This document shows positions 9,391-17,491 of a stretch of 64,000 nt of DNA, piece by piece; positions within the stretch are counted from its first letter, which is position 1; each line of letters starts with the position of its first letter. The position numbers were made by a program, and so were the translations under genes. Source of the DNA: Marinoscillum sp. 108 (GTDB lineage Bacteria > Bacteroidota > Bacteroidia > Cytophagales > Cyclobacteriaceae); NCBI RefSeq assembly GCF_902506655.1, contig NZ_LR734808.1, forward strand, positions 2,046,001 through 2,110,000, given 5' to 3'. Below the pieces are notes generated by a model, which was not told the origin of the DNA, ran no database searches, and saw only the letters and a list, made by a program, of their open reading frames with translations.

Positions 9391-10725
9391 CTATACAAAA
9401 AAACTTAACAGCGTGAGCAAAATCATAGCAGAAAGACCAAGAACCGCCGTACCGACACTTTGCAGACGATAGCCCTGACTCACATTCATTCCGCTCATTT
9501 GAGTCACTACCCAAAAAAAACTATCATTGGCATGAGACACTACTGCAGAACCTGCCCCAATAGAGATCACCACCATGGCCTTTTCTATTTCTGTGTCCAT
9601 ACCCAAAACCAACATCAACGGAGCTATAATAGAAGCTGTAGTGGTCAAAGCAACAGTGGATGATCCCTGAGCCGTCTTGATCCCGGCAGCCACCATAAAT
9701 GGCAGCCAAAGTCCTATTCTGTAATCGGATGCGAAGCTCCCAAGAATTTCACCGATATCTGATGTCTGAAGCATTTTACCAAATGCTCCGCCTGCCCCTG
9801 TGATGAGAATGATCACAGAGCCGGTTTTCAACGCGTCGCCTACCCATCCGCCAGTACTCAGCATGTCTTTGTCCAGCTTTTTCGGTAGCAAAAGGGCTAG
9901 TAAAACACCTATAAATAGTGCCGTAACCGGATTGCCCAAAAAGAAGATAAAATCAACCAAAATACCGGTTCCAAATGGCTCTGTCGGGTAATCTGCGATA
10001 GACCTGAGCACAATGAGCAATATGGGTACCAGTATGGGCAAAAAAGATTTTATGGAAGATGGTGCTTCCGAGATTTTTTGTTGGATTTTCTCTCTGGTCT
10101 GCTCTGGCTGTGGGTCTATATAGACCTTTCCGGCATACGCTTTCGAAAAGAAAATAGCCACCACCAGCGCCCCGATACTTGTATAAAGGCCAATCAGAAT
10201 CACAATCCCCAAATCTGCTCCCACCAAACCAGCTGCAGTGATAGGGCCCGGTGTAGGTGGCACCATAGTGTGGGCGGCTGTAAGACCAAGTGAAAGCGCA
10301 ATAGCCGTCCCGGCCAAAGACACTCCAGCTTCCTTTGCCAAAGCTCGGTTCAGAGATGAAAGAATGATGAACCCACTATCGGCAAATACAGGAATGGATA
10401 CGATATACCCGATCACCCCCATGGCGAGGTGTACGCGCTTTTGGCCAACCACCCTCAGCACCTGACTGGCCAGGGCATAAGCACCTCCTGATTGCTCTAA
10501 AAAAGCACCTATAATAACACCTGAAATAATGATGATCCCGATTTTTCCGATGGTTTCCCCAAAGCCGATATTAATTGTCTGAATAATGGTCTCTGGTGCC
10601 ATCCCTGAGCAAAAACCAAAAAACAAACAAGCAACCAGTAAGGCCAGAAAAGGATGCAAAGAAAATCTACTAGTCGAAATGACTATAAGTAAAATACTCA
10701 GAATAATCAGTACAATAGTCAGCAT
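9391..10725 (-). CDS. GntP-family aldonate:H+ symporter, probable xylonate importer
   Basis: A 444-residue integral membrane protein with about 12 hydrophobic segments. It matches the GntP/gluconate permease family: FALHP-like FSLHPFLALLVAC at the N-terminus, GFGETIGKIGIIIISG, IPVFADSGFIIL, PTPGPITAAG, KTAQGSSTVALTTTASI and SHANDSFFWVV. The family imports aldonates (gluconate, ketodeoxygluconate and the like) with protons across the inner membrane. It lies between the sugar-acid dehydratase and the FAH-family gene, so D-xylonate or L-arabonate is the likely cargo. A paralogue at 32892-34220 sits in the uronate operon, showing that the family was recruited twice here. Confidence 0.93.
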   Translation of the reverse strand: MLTIVLIILSILLIVISTSRFSLHPFLALLVACLFFGFCSGMAPETIIQTINIGFGETIGKIGIIIISGVIIGAFLEQSGGAYALASQVLRVVGQKRVHLAMGVIGYIVSIPVFADSGFIILSSLNRALAKEAGVSLAGTAIALSLGLTAAHTMVPPTPGPITAAGLVGADLGIVILIGLYTSIGALVVAIFFSKAYAGKVYIDPQPEQTREKIQQKISEAPSSIKSFLPILVPILLIVLRSIADYPTEPFGTGILVDFIFFLGNPVTALFIGVLLALLLPKKLDKDMLSTGGWVGDALKTGSVIILITGAGGAFGKMLQTSDIGEILGSFASDYRIGLWLPFMVAAGIKTAQGSSTVALTTTASIIAPLMLVLGMDTEIEKAMVVISIGAGSAVVSHANDSFFWVVTQMSGMNVSQGYRLQSVGTAVLGLSAMILLTLLSFFV

Positions 10726-10749
10726 TATGGAGAGGTTTTAGGGTGATTA

Positions 10750-12474
10750 TTAATGCAAGTCTCTGGTTACTTCCGACCCTGATGAGCCTTTGAGGAAATC
10801 AAAATCGCAACCCTTATCGGCTTGCTCCACATGCTGAATGAACATTTTTGTATAGCCCCTTTCAGCCACGGGTTTAGGTTTCACCCAATGCTTTCTCCGC
10901 TCTGCCAACTCTTCATCCGACACATGCAGGGTGAGACGCTTACCTTTCACATCAAGTTCTATCAAGTCACCATTCCTCACAAGGGCCAGATTGCCACCAA
11001 TGGCAGCCTCTGGTGACACGTGTAAAACCACGGTACCATAGGCTGTACCGCTCATACGCCCATCGGAGATTCTTACCATATCCTTCACGCCTTTTCTGAG
11101 CAATTTCTCCGGCAGGTCCATATTACCTACCTCCGGCATACCCGGATAACCCACCGGCCCCACACCTTTGAGGATCATCACGGAAGTCTCATCTATTTCA
11201 AGCGCCGGGTCATCGATCCTTTGGTGATAATCCTCGATCGTCTCAAAAACAACTGCTTTCCCTTTATGCTGCATAAGTGCCGGAGTAGCTGCCGAGGGTT
11301 TGATCATGGCTCCATTTTCGCAAAGGTTCCCTTTCAGTACCACGATTCCCGCGTTCTCCTTGATTGGAGCGTCGACAGTGCCAATGACTTCCCGATCATA
11401 GCATGGTGCATTGCGACAATTATCTCCGATTGTTTTTCCATTGGCTGTGATGGCTCCAATATGAATCCGTTCTCTGATCTCATCAATTACTACCGGAAGA
11501 CCTCCTGCATAGAAAAAGTCTTCCATCAGGTACTTTCCGGAAGGCATGAGATTAACTAACATAGGCATCTGGCTACCCAACCGATCAAAGTCTTCAATAT
11601 CCAGATCCACGCCGATTCGTCCGGCGATGGCCGTCAGATGGATGGGCATATTAGTGGAGCCTCCTACTGCAGAATTGACTTTGATGGCATTTTCGAAAGC
11701 CTCTCTGGTAAGGATTTTAGATAGTTTTAAGTCTTCACGGACCATTTCAACAATCCTATTTCCCGCCAGATGAGCCATTACCTTTTTGCGCGAGTCTACA
11801 GCCGGAATGGCTGATGCTCCGGGAAGAGTGAGCCCCAATGCCTCTACCATCACCCCCATAGTGGAGGCTGTGCCCATGGTCATACAATGACCCGCACTTC
11901 TGGACATGCAGGACTCAGCTTCTACCATATCCTTTTCTGTGATGGTGCCTTCCTTTAGCCCCTCCGAAAGCTGCCATGTAAGTGTACCTGATCCCACATC
12001 CTTACCACGCCACTTACCGTTGAGCATAGGCCCTCCCGGCACCACAATGGTTGGTAAATCAACGCTGGCTGCACCCATAAGGGTAGAGGGGGTAGTCTTA
12101 TCGCATCCAGTCAAGAGTACGATACCATCTAGTGGGTTGGCCCTGATGGTCTCTTCGACATCCATACTCACCAGATTTCTCCAAAGCATGGTGGTAGGCT
12201 TCATAATGGTCTCGCCCAAGGACATGACTGGGAACTCTAGCGGAAAACCTCCGGCTTCATAAATTCCCCGCTTTACGATTTCTGCAAACTCCCTGAGGTG
12301 GGCATTACATGGGGTAAGGTCAGACCAAGTATTGCAAATGCCAATGACAGGCTTCCCCCGAAACATATGATCAGGATGACCCTGATTTCTCAACCAGCTG
12401 CGGTGGACAAACCCCATTTTATCATCCTTGCCAAACCACTCCTCACTTCGTAGTTTTTCCTTTTTATCGCTCAT
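10750..12474 (-). CDS. IlvD/Edd-family sugar-acid dehydratase (D-xylonate / L-arabonate dehydratase)
   Basis: A 574-residue member of the IlvD/Edd family, of the subgroup with arabonate and xylonate dehydratases: WFGKDDKMGFVHRSW at the start, GICNTWSDLTPCN and LTGCDKTTPS (iron-sulfur cluster Cys residues), SRSAGHCMTMGTAS (third Cys), and the DGRMSGTAYGTVVLHVSPEAA C-terminal block. It removes water from the aldonate to give the 2-keto-3-deoxy acid. D-xylonate and L-arabonate specificities cannot be separated by eye, and both would converge on alpha-ketoglutarate semialdehyde. It starts 33 bases after the Tat-exported oxidoreductase, directly linking oxidation and dehydration of the same sugar. 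Cytoplasmic. Confidence 0.92.
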   Translation of the reverse strand: MSDKKEKLRSEEWFGKDDKMGFVHRSWLRNQGHPDHMFRGKPVIGICNTWSDLTPCNAHLREFAEIVKRGIYEAGGFPLEFPVMSLGETIMKPTTMLWRNLVSMDVEETIRANPLDGIVLLTGCDKTTPSTLMGAASVDLPTIVVPGGPMLNGKWRGKDVGSGTLTWQLSEGLKEGTITEKDMVEAESCMSRSAGHCMTMGTASTMGVMVEALGLTLPGASAIPAVDSRKKVMAHLAGNRIVEMVREDLKLSKILTREAFENAIKVNSAVGGSTNMPIHLTAIAGRIGVDLDIEDFDRLGSQMPMLVNLMPSGKYLMEDFFYAGGLPVVIDEIRERIHIGAITANGKTIGDNCRNAPCYDREVIGTVDAPIKENAGIVVLKGNLCENGAMIKPSAATPALMQHKGKAVVFETIEDYHQRIDDPALEIDETSVMILKGVGPVGYPGMPEVGNMDLPEKLLRKGVKDMVRISDGRMSGTAYGTVVLHVSPEAAIGGNLALVRNGDLIELDVKGKRLTLHVSDEELAERRKHWVKPKPVAERGYTKMFIQHVEQADKGCDFDFLKGSSGSEVTRDLH

Positions 12475-12507
12475 AAGCGCTCATCTGTTTCGGGTTGAAA
12501 AAATAAG

Positions 12508-13641
12508 TCATACCAAATGCAAAATATTGGGGATTCCTTTCAGTGAAACTGGCTTGCCTGCCGCTGCAGACTCATAAATCTTATCAATGATGAACATATC
12601 CCGCTGGCCCATTTCACCACGAACCGTGCTCTGCTTGTCCTTTAAAATACATGTAGCAAAATCATCCATCTGGAGTGCCTGCTGATTGACAGCCGGGAAG
12701 TTCATAGCGCCTAAATGGGTCCTGCCTTTCAGGCCACCATATGAATAAGCAGGCGCCAACTCCCAGTTCCCCTCCTGAGCCTGTACTTTCAAATAATTAG
12801 AACTCTCTTCGTAGCTCGTCCTCATTTTGGCATTGATTCCCGTAGGGAAATCAAATTTGACATCCAGTGTACCCTCTACAGCGCCATAAAACGCTTTATC
12901 GACAGTGGTATCCGTAGCTTGTAGTGCGATGGGCAACTGACCGAGGGTATAGATGGTGCTTTGTATGGCATAGATACCCACGTCCATAAGTGGGCCCCCG
13001 CCTGCCATTTCTTTGTCCAGGCGCCAGCGACTTTTGTCTCTCAGAGGAAAAGCAAAACCAGCGTCTGATTCGAGTACCTTCCCAAATACCTGCCGCTGCC
13101 CCAGTCTCATGACCTCCAGGTTGTGAGGTTCGAAATGCAATCGATAGCCGATGGAAAGTTTCTTTTCAGCCTTGCGGCATGCATCAATCATCCTTTGACA
13201 ATCTTCGTATTTGGTGGCCATCGGCTTTTCACAAATCACATGCTTGCCTGCCTGAGCAGCCCGAATCACGAACTCCGCGTGCATGGAATTGGGGAGGACC
13301 ACGTACACAATGTCTATTTCATCATTGTTCGAGATCTCATCAAAGTTGTCATAGTTATAGACATTCTTAGATGGGATAAGATACTGGTCCACCCACGAAT
13401 CTGCTTTCGAGGGGGTGCCTGTGACAATTCCCGCCAGGTAGCAGTTTTCTGTCCTTTCCAAAGCCGGTGCCAGTTGACCCGTAGCATAACCGCCTAACCC
13501 CACCAGTGCCACACCGAGTCCTCTTTTCTCACCTGCCCTACCCGAAGGACCTGAAAGAAGCCCAAGAGTGGTCAAACTGCTGGCCACCATGATGCTCCCT
13601 GTCGACTTGGCGGTATTGGATAAGAAATGTCTTCTTTTCAT
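12508..13641 (-). CDS. Tat-exported Gfo/Idh/MocA oxidoreductase (GFOR / aldose oxidoreductase-like)
   Basis: A 377-residue protein whose N-terminus has a twin-arginine signal (RRHFL at residues 3-7 followed by an Ala/Ser/Leu-rich stretch), so it is folded with cofactor and exported to the periplasm. The Rossmann fold is at GVALVGLGGYATGQL, then VYVVLPNSMHAEF and CEKPMATKYEDCQ with the catalytic Lys of the EKP motif, and IGYRLHFEPHN, which resembles the corresponding block of glucose-fructose oxidoreductase. Such enzymes retain NADP tightly and oxidise one aldose to a lactone while reducing another sugar. In this operon the best substrate is D-xylose, giving xylonolactone for hydrolysis and GntP import. 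A lactonase gene is not seen in the window. The export signal is directly visible; the xylose role is inferred. Confidence 0.82.
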   Translation of the reverse strand: MKRRHFLSNTAKSTGSIMVASSLTTLGLLSGPSGRAGEKRGLGVALVGLGGYATGQLAPALERTENCYLAGIVTGTPSKADSWVDQYLIPSKNVYNYDNFDEISNNDEIDIVYVVLPNSMHAEFVIRAAQAGKHVICEKPMATKYEDCQRMIDACRKAEKKLSIGYRLHFEPHNLEVMRLGQRQVFGKVLESDAGFAFPLRDKSRWRLDKEMAGGGPLMDVGIYAIQSTIYTLGQLPIALQATDTTVDKAFYGAVEGTLDVKFDFPTGINAKMRTSYEESSNYLKVQAQEGNWELAPAYSYGGLKGRTHLGAMNFPAVNQQALQMDDFATCILKDKQSTVRGEMGQRDMFIIDKIYESAAAGKPVSLKGIPNILHLV

Positions 13642-13672
13642 TGGACTAATGGTTTAGGTTCGGGGGACTCCC

Positions 13673-14902
13673 CTACTTAATGACGATCTTTCTCAGTTCG
13701 CTTTTGGAAGTCCCTTGTACTTTGAGTAAATAGATTCCGCTGGTTAAGTTCAGTGAAAGGCTCACCTCCTGCCCCTCCATTGGGGTAAAATCAGCCACCA
13801 GGTGACCACTCAAGTCATACAGTGTCACCTGATGCACAGGCTCTTTCGACCTGACCGTTAATTGGCCGTCAACCACCGGGTTAGGGAACAGCTCCAGATT
13901 CGAATGATTTTTCCATCCCAAAACCGTACGGTCTATGGGTGTGGAAGCATACTCTCTAAGCCAGGTCAATGCCGGTCGCTCCGTTCCATCGGTATTGATC
14001 AAATAAGCCTTCTGTGCGGTACGCCACATCCCACTACGCCACCCCCAGAGTGTGACTCCTATCACCGATTCGTGCTCCCAAAACAGTGGGAAAACTCGCT
14101 TGTACTCATCCAGCTGAATCTGATCTGTGGATCCATCTATATCCATCTCAGTCACCATGATCGGCAGGCCTGTATCACCCAGTTTATCGAGTTGATCGGT
14201 AATGGTGGTGGAGCTTCCAGTGGTAGAAAAGGCATGTGCCTGTACGCCGATTACATCTATCAGATTCTCTGCCTGCAACAGCTCTATGATTCTCTTGTAT
14301 TTATTGGCATTACTGCTACTGCTCACAATGTTGTACTCATTGATCACCAGTTTGGCATTTGGGAAACGCTCTCTAGCCATGGTGAAGGCGGTGACGATCC
14401 AATCGTACCCGGAAGCTCCTCTACCCCCCAACGCATCTATGTAATTGCCATTGCCGGCACCACTCGGAGGATCATTGATAGGCTCGTTGACCACTTCCAA
14501 GTAATCCACATCGGGGTATCGCTCTGCCACAGCATCCATCCATTCGGTGATTTCCTCCAGCTGCTCCTCCACCGGCAAATCTTCGATCCAGGAGGGTTGC
14601 TGATTTCCCCAGATCAACACATGAAACCTAAACACAAAATCGTTTTCCTTGGCAAAATTGTAAGCCGCATCCAATGTGGCCCAGTCATAATTATCCCGCG
14701 TCCTTTCCACGCTTCCCCATTTTCCGGCATTTTCGGGCGTTACCTGATTCCAGTAAGTCTCATATCCGCTTAGCTGAGAGCTACTGTATACATTTCCAAG
14801 AAACTTCTCCATCCCATCGGCTATGGGCTTTTCCTGACTCACCGCCATCTGCCCCATGACCACCAACCCAATCAGCAACAATATACTTTTACTCATCTTC
14901 AT
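13673..14902 (-). CDS. GH10 endo-1,4-beta-xylanase with T9SS sorting domain
   Basis: A 409-residue secreted xylanase. A signal peptide (to about residue 22) is followed by a GH10 domain with NAGKW, HVLIWGNQQPSW, acid/base Glu140 in EVVNEP, INEYN, VQAHAFS, nucleophile Glu252 in VTEMDID and TLWGW. The last 75 or so residues form a T9SS C-terminal sorting domain: LFPNPVVDGQL, VTLYDLSGHLV and SGIYLLKVQG. The enzyme should therefore pass the outer membrane through the type IX system and stay on the surface or be released, acting on polymeric xylan. It is the second gene of the operon, 39 bases after GH3 and 31 bases before the oxidoreductase. Confidence 0.95.
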   Translation of the reverse strand: MKMSKSILLLIGLVVMGQMAVSQEKPIADGMEKFLGNVYSSSQLSGYETYWNQVTPENAGKWGSVERTRDNYDWATLDAAYNFAKENDFVFRFHVLIWGNQQPSWIEDLPVEEQLEEITEWMDAVAERYPDVDYLEVVNEPINDPPSGAGNGNYIDALGGRGASGYDWIVTAFTMARERFPNAKLVINEYNIVSSSSNANKYKRIIELLQAENLIDVIGVQAHAFSTTGSSTTITDQLDKLGDTGLPIMVTEMDIDGSTDQIQLDEYKRVFPLFWEHESVIGVTLWGWRSGMWRTAQKAYLINTDGTERPALTWLREYASTPIDRTVLGWKNHSNLELFPNPVVDGQLTVRSKEPVHQVTLYDLSGHLVADFTPMEGQEVSLSLNLTSGIYLLKVQGTSKSELRKIVIK

Positions 14903-14941
14903 AAAATATAATCTGTTATAATCACCTCAAATTTCCTATCG

Positions 14942-17125
14942 TTATTTCACCTTCAAATTCACAGAAACAGGAACAGACGCACCCAGTTCTAGACTTCTGC
15001 TGGTGGGCAGAGACCCGCCAACGTGTATTTTGAAATCACCCTTCTCCAGAATGGTTTCACCCTTCTCATTAACCACCTGAAGCATTTCAGGGTTTATGGT
15101 GAAGGAAATGCGCTGTGACTCACCTGCCGCAAGTTTCACCCTGCGAATGGACTGTAAAGAAAAAAGCGGAGTACTCACACTGGCTTCTACATCCGTCACG
15201 TACAGCTGCACCACTTCCTCTACATCAAAATCCCCTTCGTTGGTCACTAGAACCGAAACCTCAGCAGACTCTCCTGACTTTATTACCGACCGGGTGACGG
15301 CAGGGGTCCCATACTTGATTTTGGAGTAGTGTAGTCCAAAACCAAAGGGATACATCGGCTCGGCTGTCATGTATTTGTAAGTTCTGCCCATCATACTATA
15401 ATCCTCATATGCTGGCAATTGATCCAGGCTCTTTGGAAAAGTAATCGGCAATCGCCCGGAAGGTGAGGCTTTACCGAAAACAATATCAGCGATGGCATTA
15501 CCACCTTCTTCACCGGGGTACCACACCAATAACACTGCGTCAGCTATTTCGTGAACTTCAGAAAGATTCATGGGACTTCCACCAGTGACAATGGCTATCA
15601 CAGGCTTGTCATTGTCGGCTTTAAGTTTTTTCAGGTAATCAATCTGATTGGCAGGTATATCATAATCCAGGCGGTCACCATAATGCGCGGAGGCAATGGA
15701 CTCCCCTTCCTCTCCTTCAATAAATCCCGTGATTCCCATTACCATCAAAGTCGCATCTGAAGTATGTGCCACCCCAGACGACCAGTCCACGGGATTTACA
15801 TTCGGCCGATCGAGCAACGTGCCAGCTCTATAATGCACCTGACTACCAGAAGCTACCGCAGCGGTGATGCCTTCTAAAACCGTGACCATATCAGGGTTTA
15901 CCCCGTAATAATTTCCAATGAGTGGATCGATACCAGCCGCATTGGGACCTGTGACATAGTAGCGCGACAGGTCATTGGCCAAAGGCAACACTCCATTATT
16001 TTTGAGCAAAACAATAGACTTGACGGCAGCTTCCCGTGCCAACGCCCTGTGGGCAGGACTGTTCACCACATCCAGCGAAATGGCATTATATGGATTGGCA
16101 TTGCTATCATCAAACATGCCCAGCTTGAACCTCGTCTCCAGCAACTTGGTAAGGGCCACATCAATCGTCTTTTCCTCGATCAACCCCTGATTCACCGCCT
16201 CCACCAGTGCCGGGAAGGTACTCCCGCAGTTGAGGTTTACCCCACTTTCGAGTGCCAAAGCTGAAGCATCTACCTGATTTTCTACAGTGCCATGTCCATT
16301 CTCTGAATAGAAATCCACAATGGCCCAGCAGTCACTCACGATGTGCCCATCAAAGTCCCATTCACCCCGAAGTACCTCCTGAAGCAAATAATTGTTGGCA
16401 CAGCAGGGCTCATCGTTGGTGCGGTTGTAAGCACACATTACGGCCTCCACATCCGCCTCCACCAATGCTTTAAAAGCTGGAAGGTATGTTTCATAAAGAT
16501 CCTTTTTAGAAACAACAGCATTGAACTCATGGCGCAAACGCTCCGGACCACTGTGCACCGCAAAATGCTTGGCACAAGCCGCGGTTTTCAAGTATCGGGA
16601 ATCTTCTCCCTGAAGTCCTTTCACAAAGGATACCCCCAATCTGGTAGTCAAAAATGGATCTTCACCGTAAGTTTCCTGGCCGCGCCCCCACCTGGGGTCA
16701 CGGAAAATATTGATGTTCGGTGTCCAAAAGGTGAGTCCATTGTATCGGTTGTAATAACCCTTTTTCAGTGATGCATTATACATGGCCCGAGCCTCATCAG
16801 AGATGGCTGAAGACACCCGGTAAGCCAGCTCCTCATCAAAGGTGGCTCCAAGTCCAATGGCTTGCGGAAATACCGTAGCCACACCAGACCGCCCTACTCC
16901 GTGCAAGGCCTCATTCCACCATTCATAAGGCGGGATGTTCAACCGTTCGATCGCGGGGCTGTTCATCATCATTTGCTGAACCTTCTCCTCAAGAGTAAGT
17001 CTGCTCACCAAATCCTTAGCCCGGGCCGCATTGGTAAGAGAAGTTTCCAGATAATCCTGGCTTTCTGCATTGTGACTAATGGCTGCCAGCACAATCAATA
17101 AAAAGGATGCTAATTTTTTCATCAT
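14942..17125 (-). CDS. GH3 glycosidase, probable beta-xylosidase
   Basis: A 727-residue GH3 enzyme without PA14 insert. A cleavable signal peptide (to about residue 22, no lipobox Cys) predicts the periplasm. Landmarks: PYEWWNEALHGVGRSG, RDPRWGRGQETYGEDP, KHFAVHSGPE, nucleophile Asp in IVSDCWAI, the second-domain block EGEEGESIA, and a fibronectin III-like end (VVQLYVTDVEASVSTP). The WWNEALHG and RDPRWGRGQETYGED blocks are typical of xylosidase/arabinosidase-type GH3. It is the first gene of the eight-gene minus-strand operon, so its transcript start should lie in the 17126-17491 divergent region. It probably yields the free xylose used by the oxidoreductase two genes downstream. Confidence 0.93.
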   Translation of the reverse strand: MMKKLASFLLIVLAAISHNAESQDYLETSLTNAARAKDLVSRLTLEEKVQQMMMNSPAIERLNIPPYEWWNEALHGVGRSGVATVFPQAIGLGATFDEELAYRVSSAISDEARAMYNASLKKGYYNRYNGLTFWTPNINIFRDPRWGRGQETYGEDPFLTTRLGVSFVKGLQGEDSRYLKTAACAKHFAVHSGPERLRHEFNAVVSKKDLYETYLPAFKALVEADVEAVMCAYNRTNDEPCCANNYLLQEVLRGEWDFDGHIVSDCWAIVDFYSENGHGTVENQVDASALALESGVNLNCGSTFPALVEAVNQGLIEEKTIDVALTKLLETRFKLGMFDDSNANPYNAISLDVVNSPAHRALAREAAVKSIVLLKNNGVLPLANDLSRYYVTGPNAAGIDPLIGNYYGVNPDMVTVLEGITAAVASGSQVHYRAGTLLDRPNVNPVDWSSGVAHTSDATLMVMGITGFIEGEEGESIASAHYGDRLDYDIPANQIDYLKKLKADNDKPVIAIVTGGSPMNLSEVHEIADAVLLVWYPGEEGGNAIADIVFGKASPSGRLPITFPKSLDQLPAYEDYSMMGRTYKYMTAEPMYPFGFGLHYSKIKYGTPAVTRSVIKSGESAEVSVLVTNEGDFDVEEVVQLYVTDVEASVSTPLFSLQSIRRVKLAAGESQRISFTINPEMLQVVNEKGETILEKGDFKIHVGGSLPTSRSLELGASVPVSVNLKVK

Positions 17126-17491
17126 TAAGGGATTTAAATTTTATATGACCACCCGGATATTTTTTACTAAATATATCCCTCCCTCAACTCATTGCGGGAA
17201 AGGCTTAACAATCCGTAGGGTATTCATTAACAAACGGTGCCTACATCAACAAGAAATGCACGCTCATTCACTCTCATTTCAAGCCTCATGTGATTTAAAA
17301 ATGAAGCAACATCAGCCCTGATTTCAGAGAAGCTTTAGACATTCATTGTGGCAAAGTAGCACAGATTCCTAAATTTTAAACAATCGATTGCGTAAAAATT
17401 TCAGTTTTACCACACATCTCACTACTTTAGCCAAATAGCCGTGTTTGCAATTGTCAGATACGCGATTGATTCAACTCAAACCAGACCCCAC
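17126..17491. promoter_or_regulatory. Divergent control region between xylan operon and GH67 operon
   Basis: This AT-rich, gene-free stretch separates the eight-gene minus-strand operon from the GH67-uxuA pair on the plus strand, so both promoters and any shared operator should lie here. TACTTTAG at about 17422-17429 resembles the Bacteroidota -7 element (TAnnTTTG) on the plus strand but is not exact, and I could not find a convincing -33 partner. No hairpin or riboswitch-like structure stood out. The role is inferred from gene orientation. Confidence 0.45.

Noticed and set aside
13862-14773. A 303-codon plus-strand frame opposite the secreted GH10 gene
   Set aside because: No family signal, and the GH10 gene on the other strand has complete motifs and catalytic residues.
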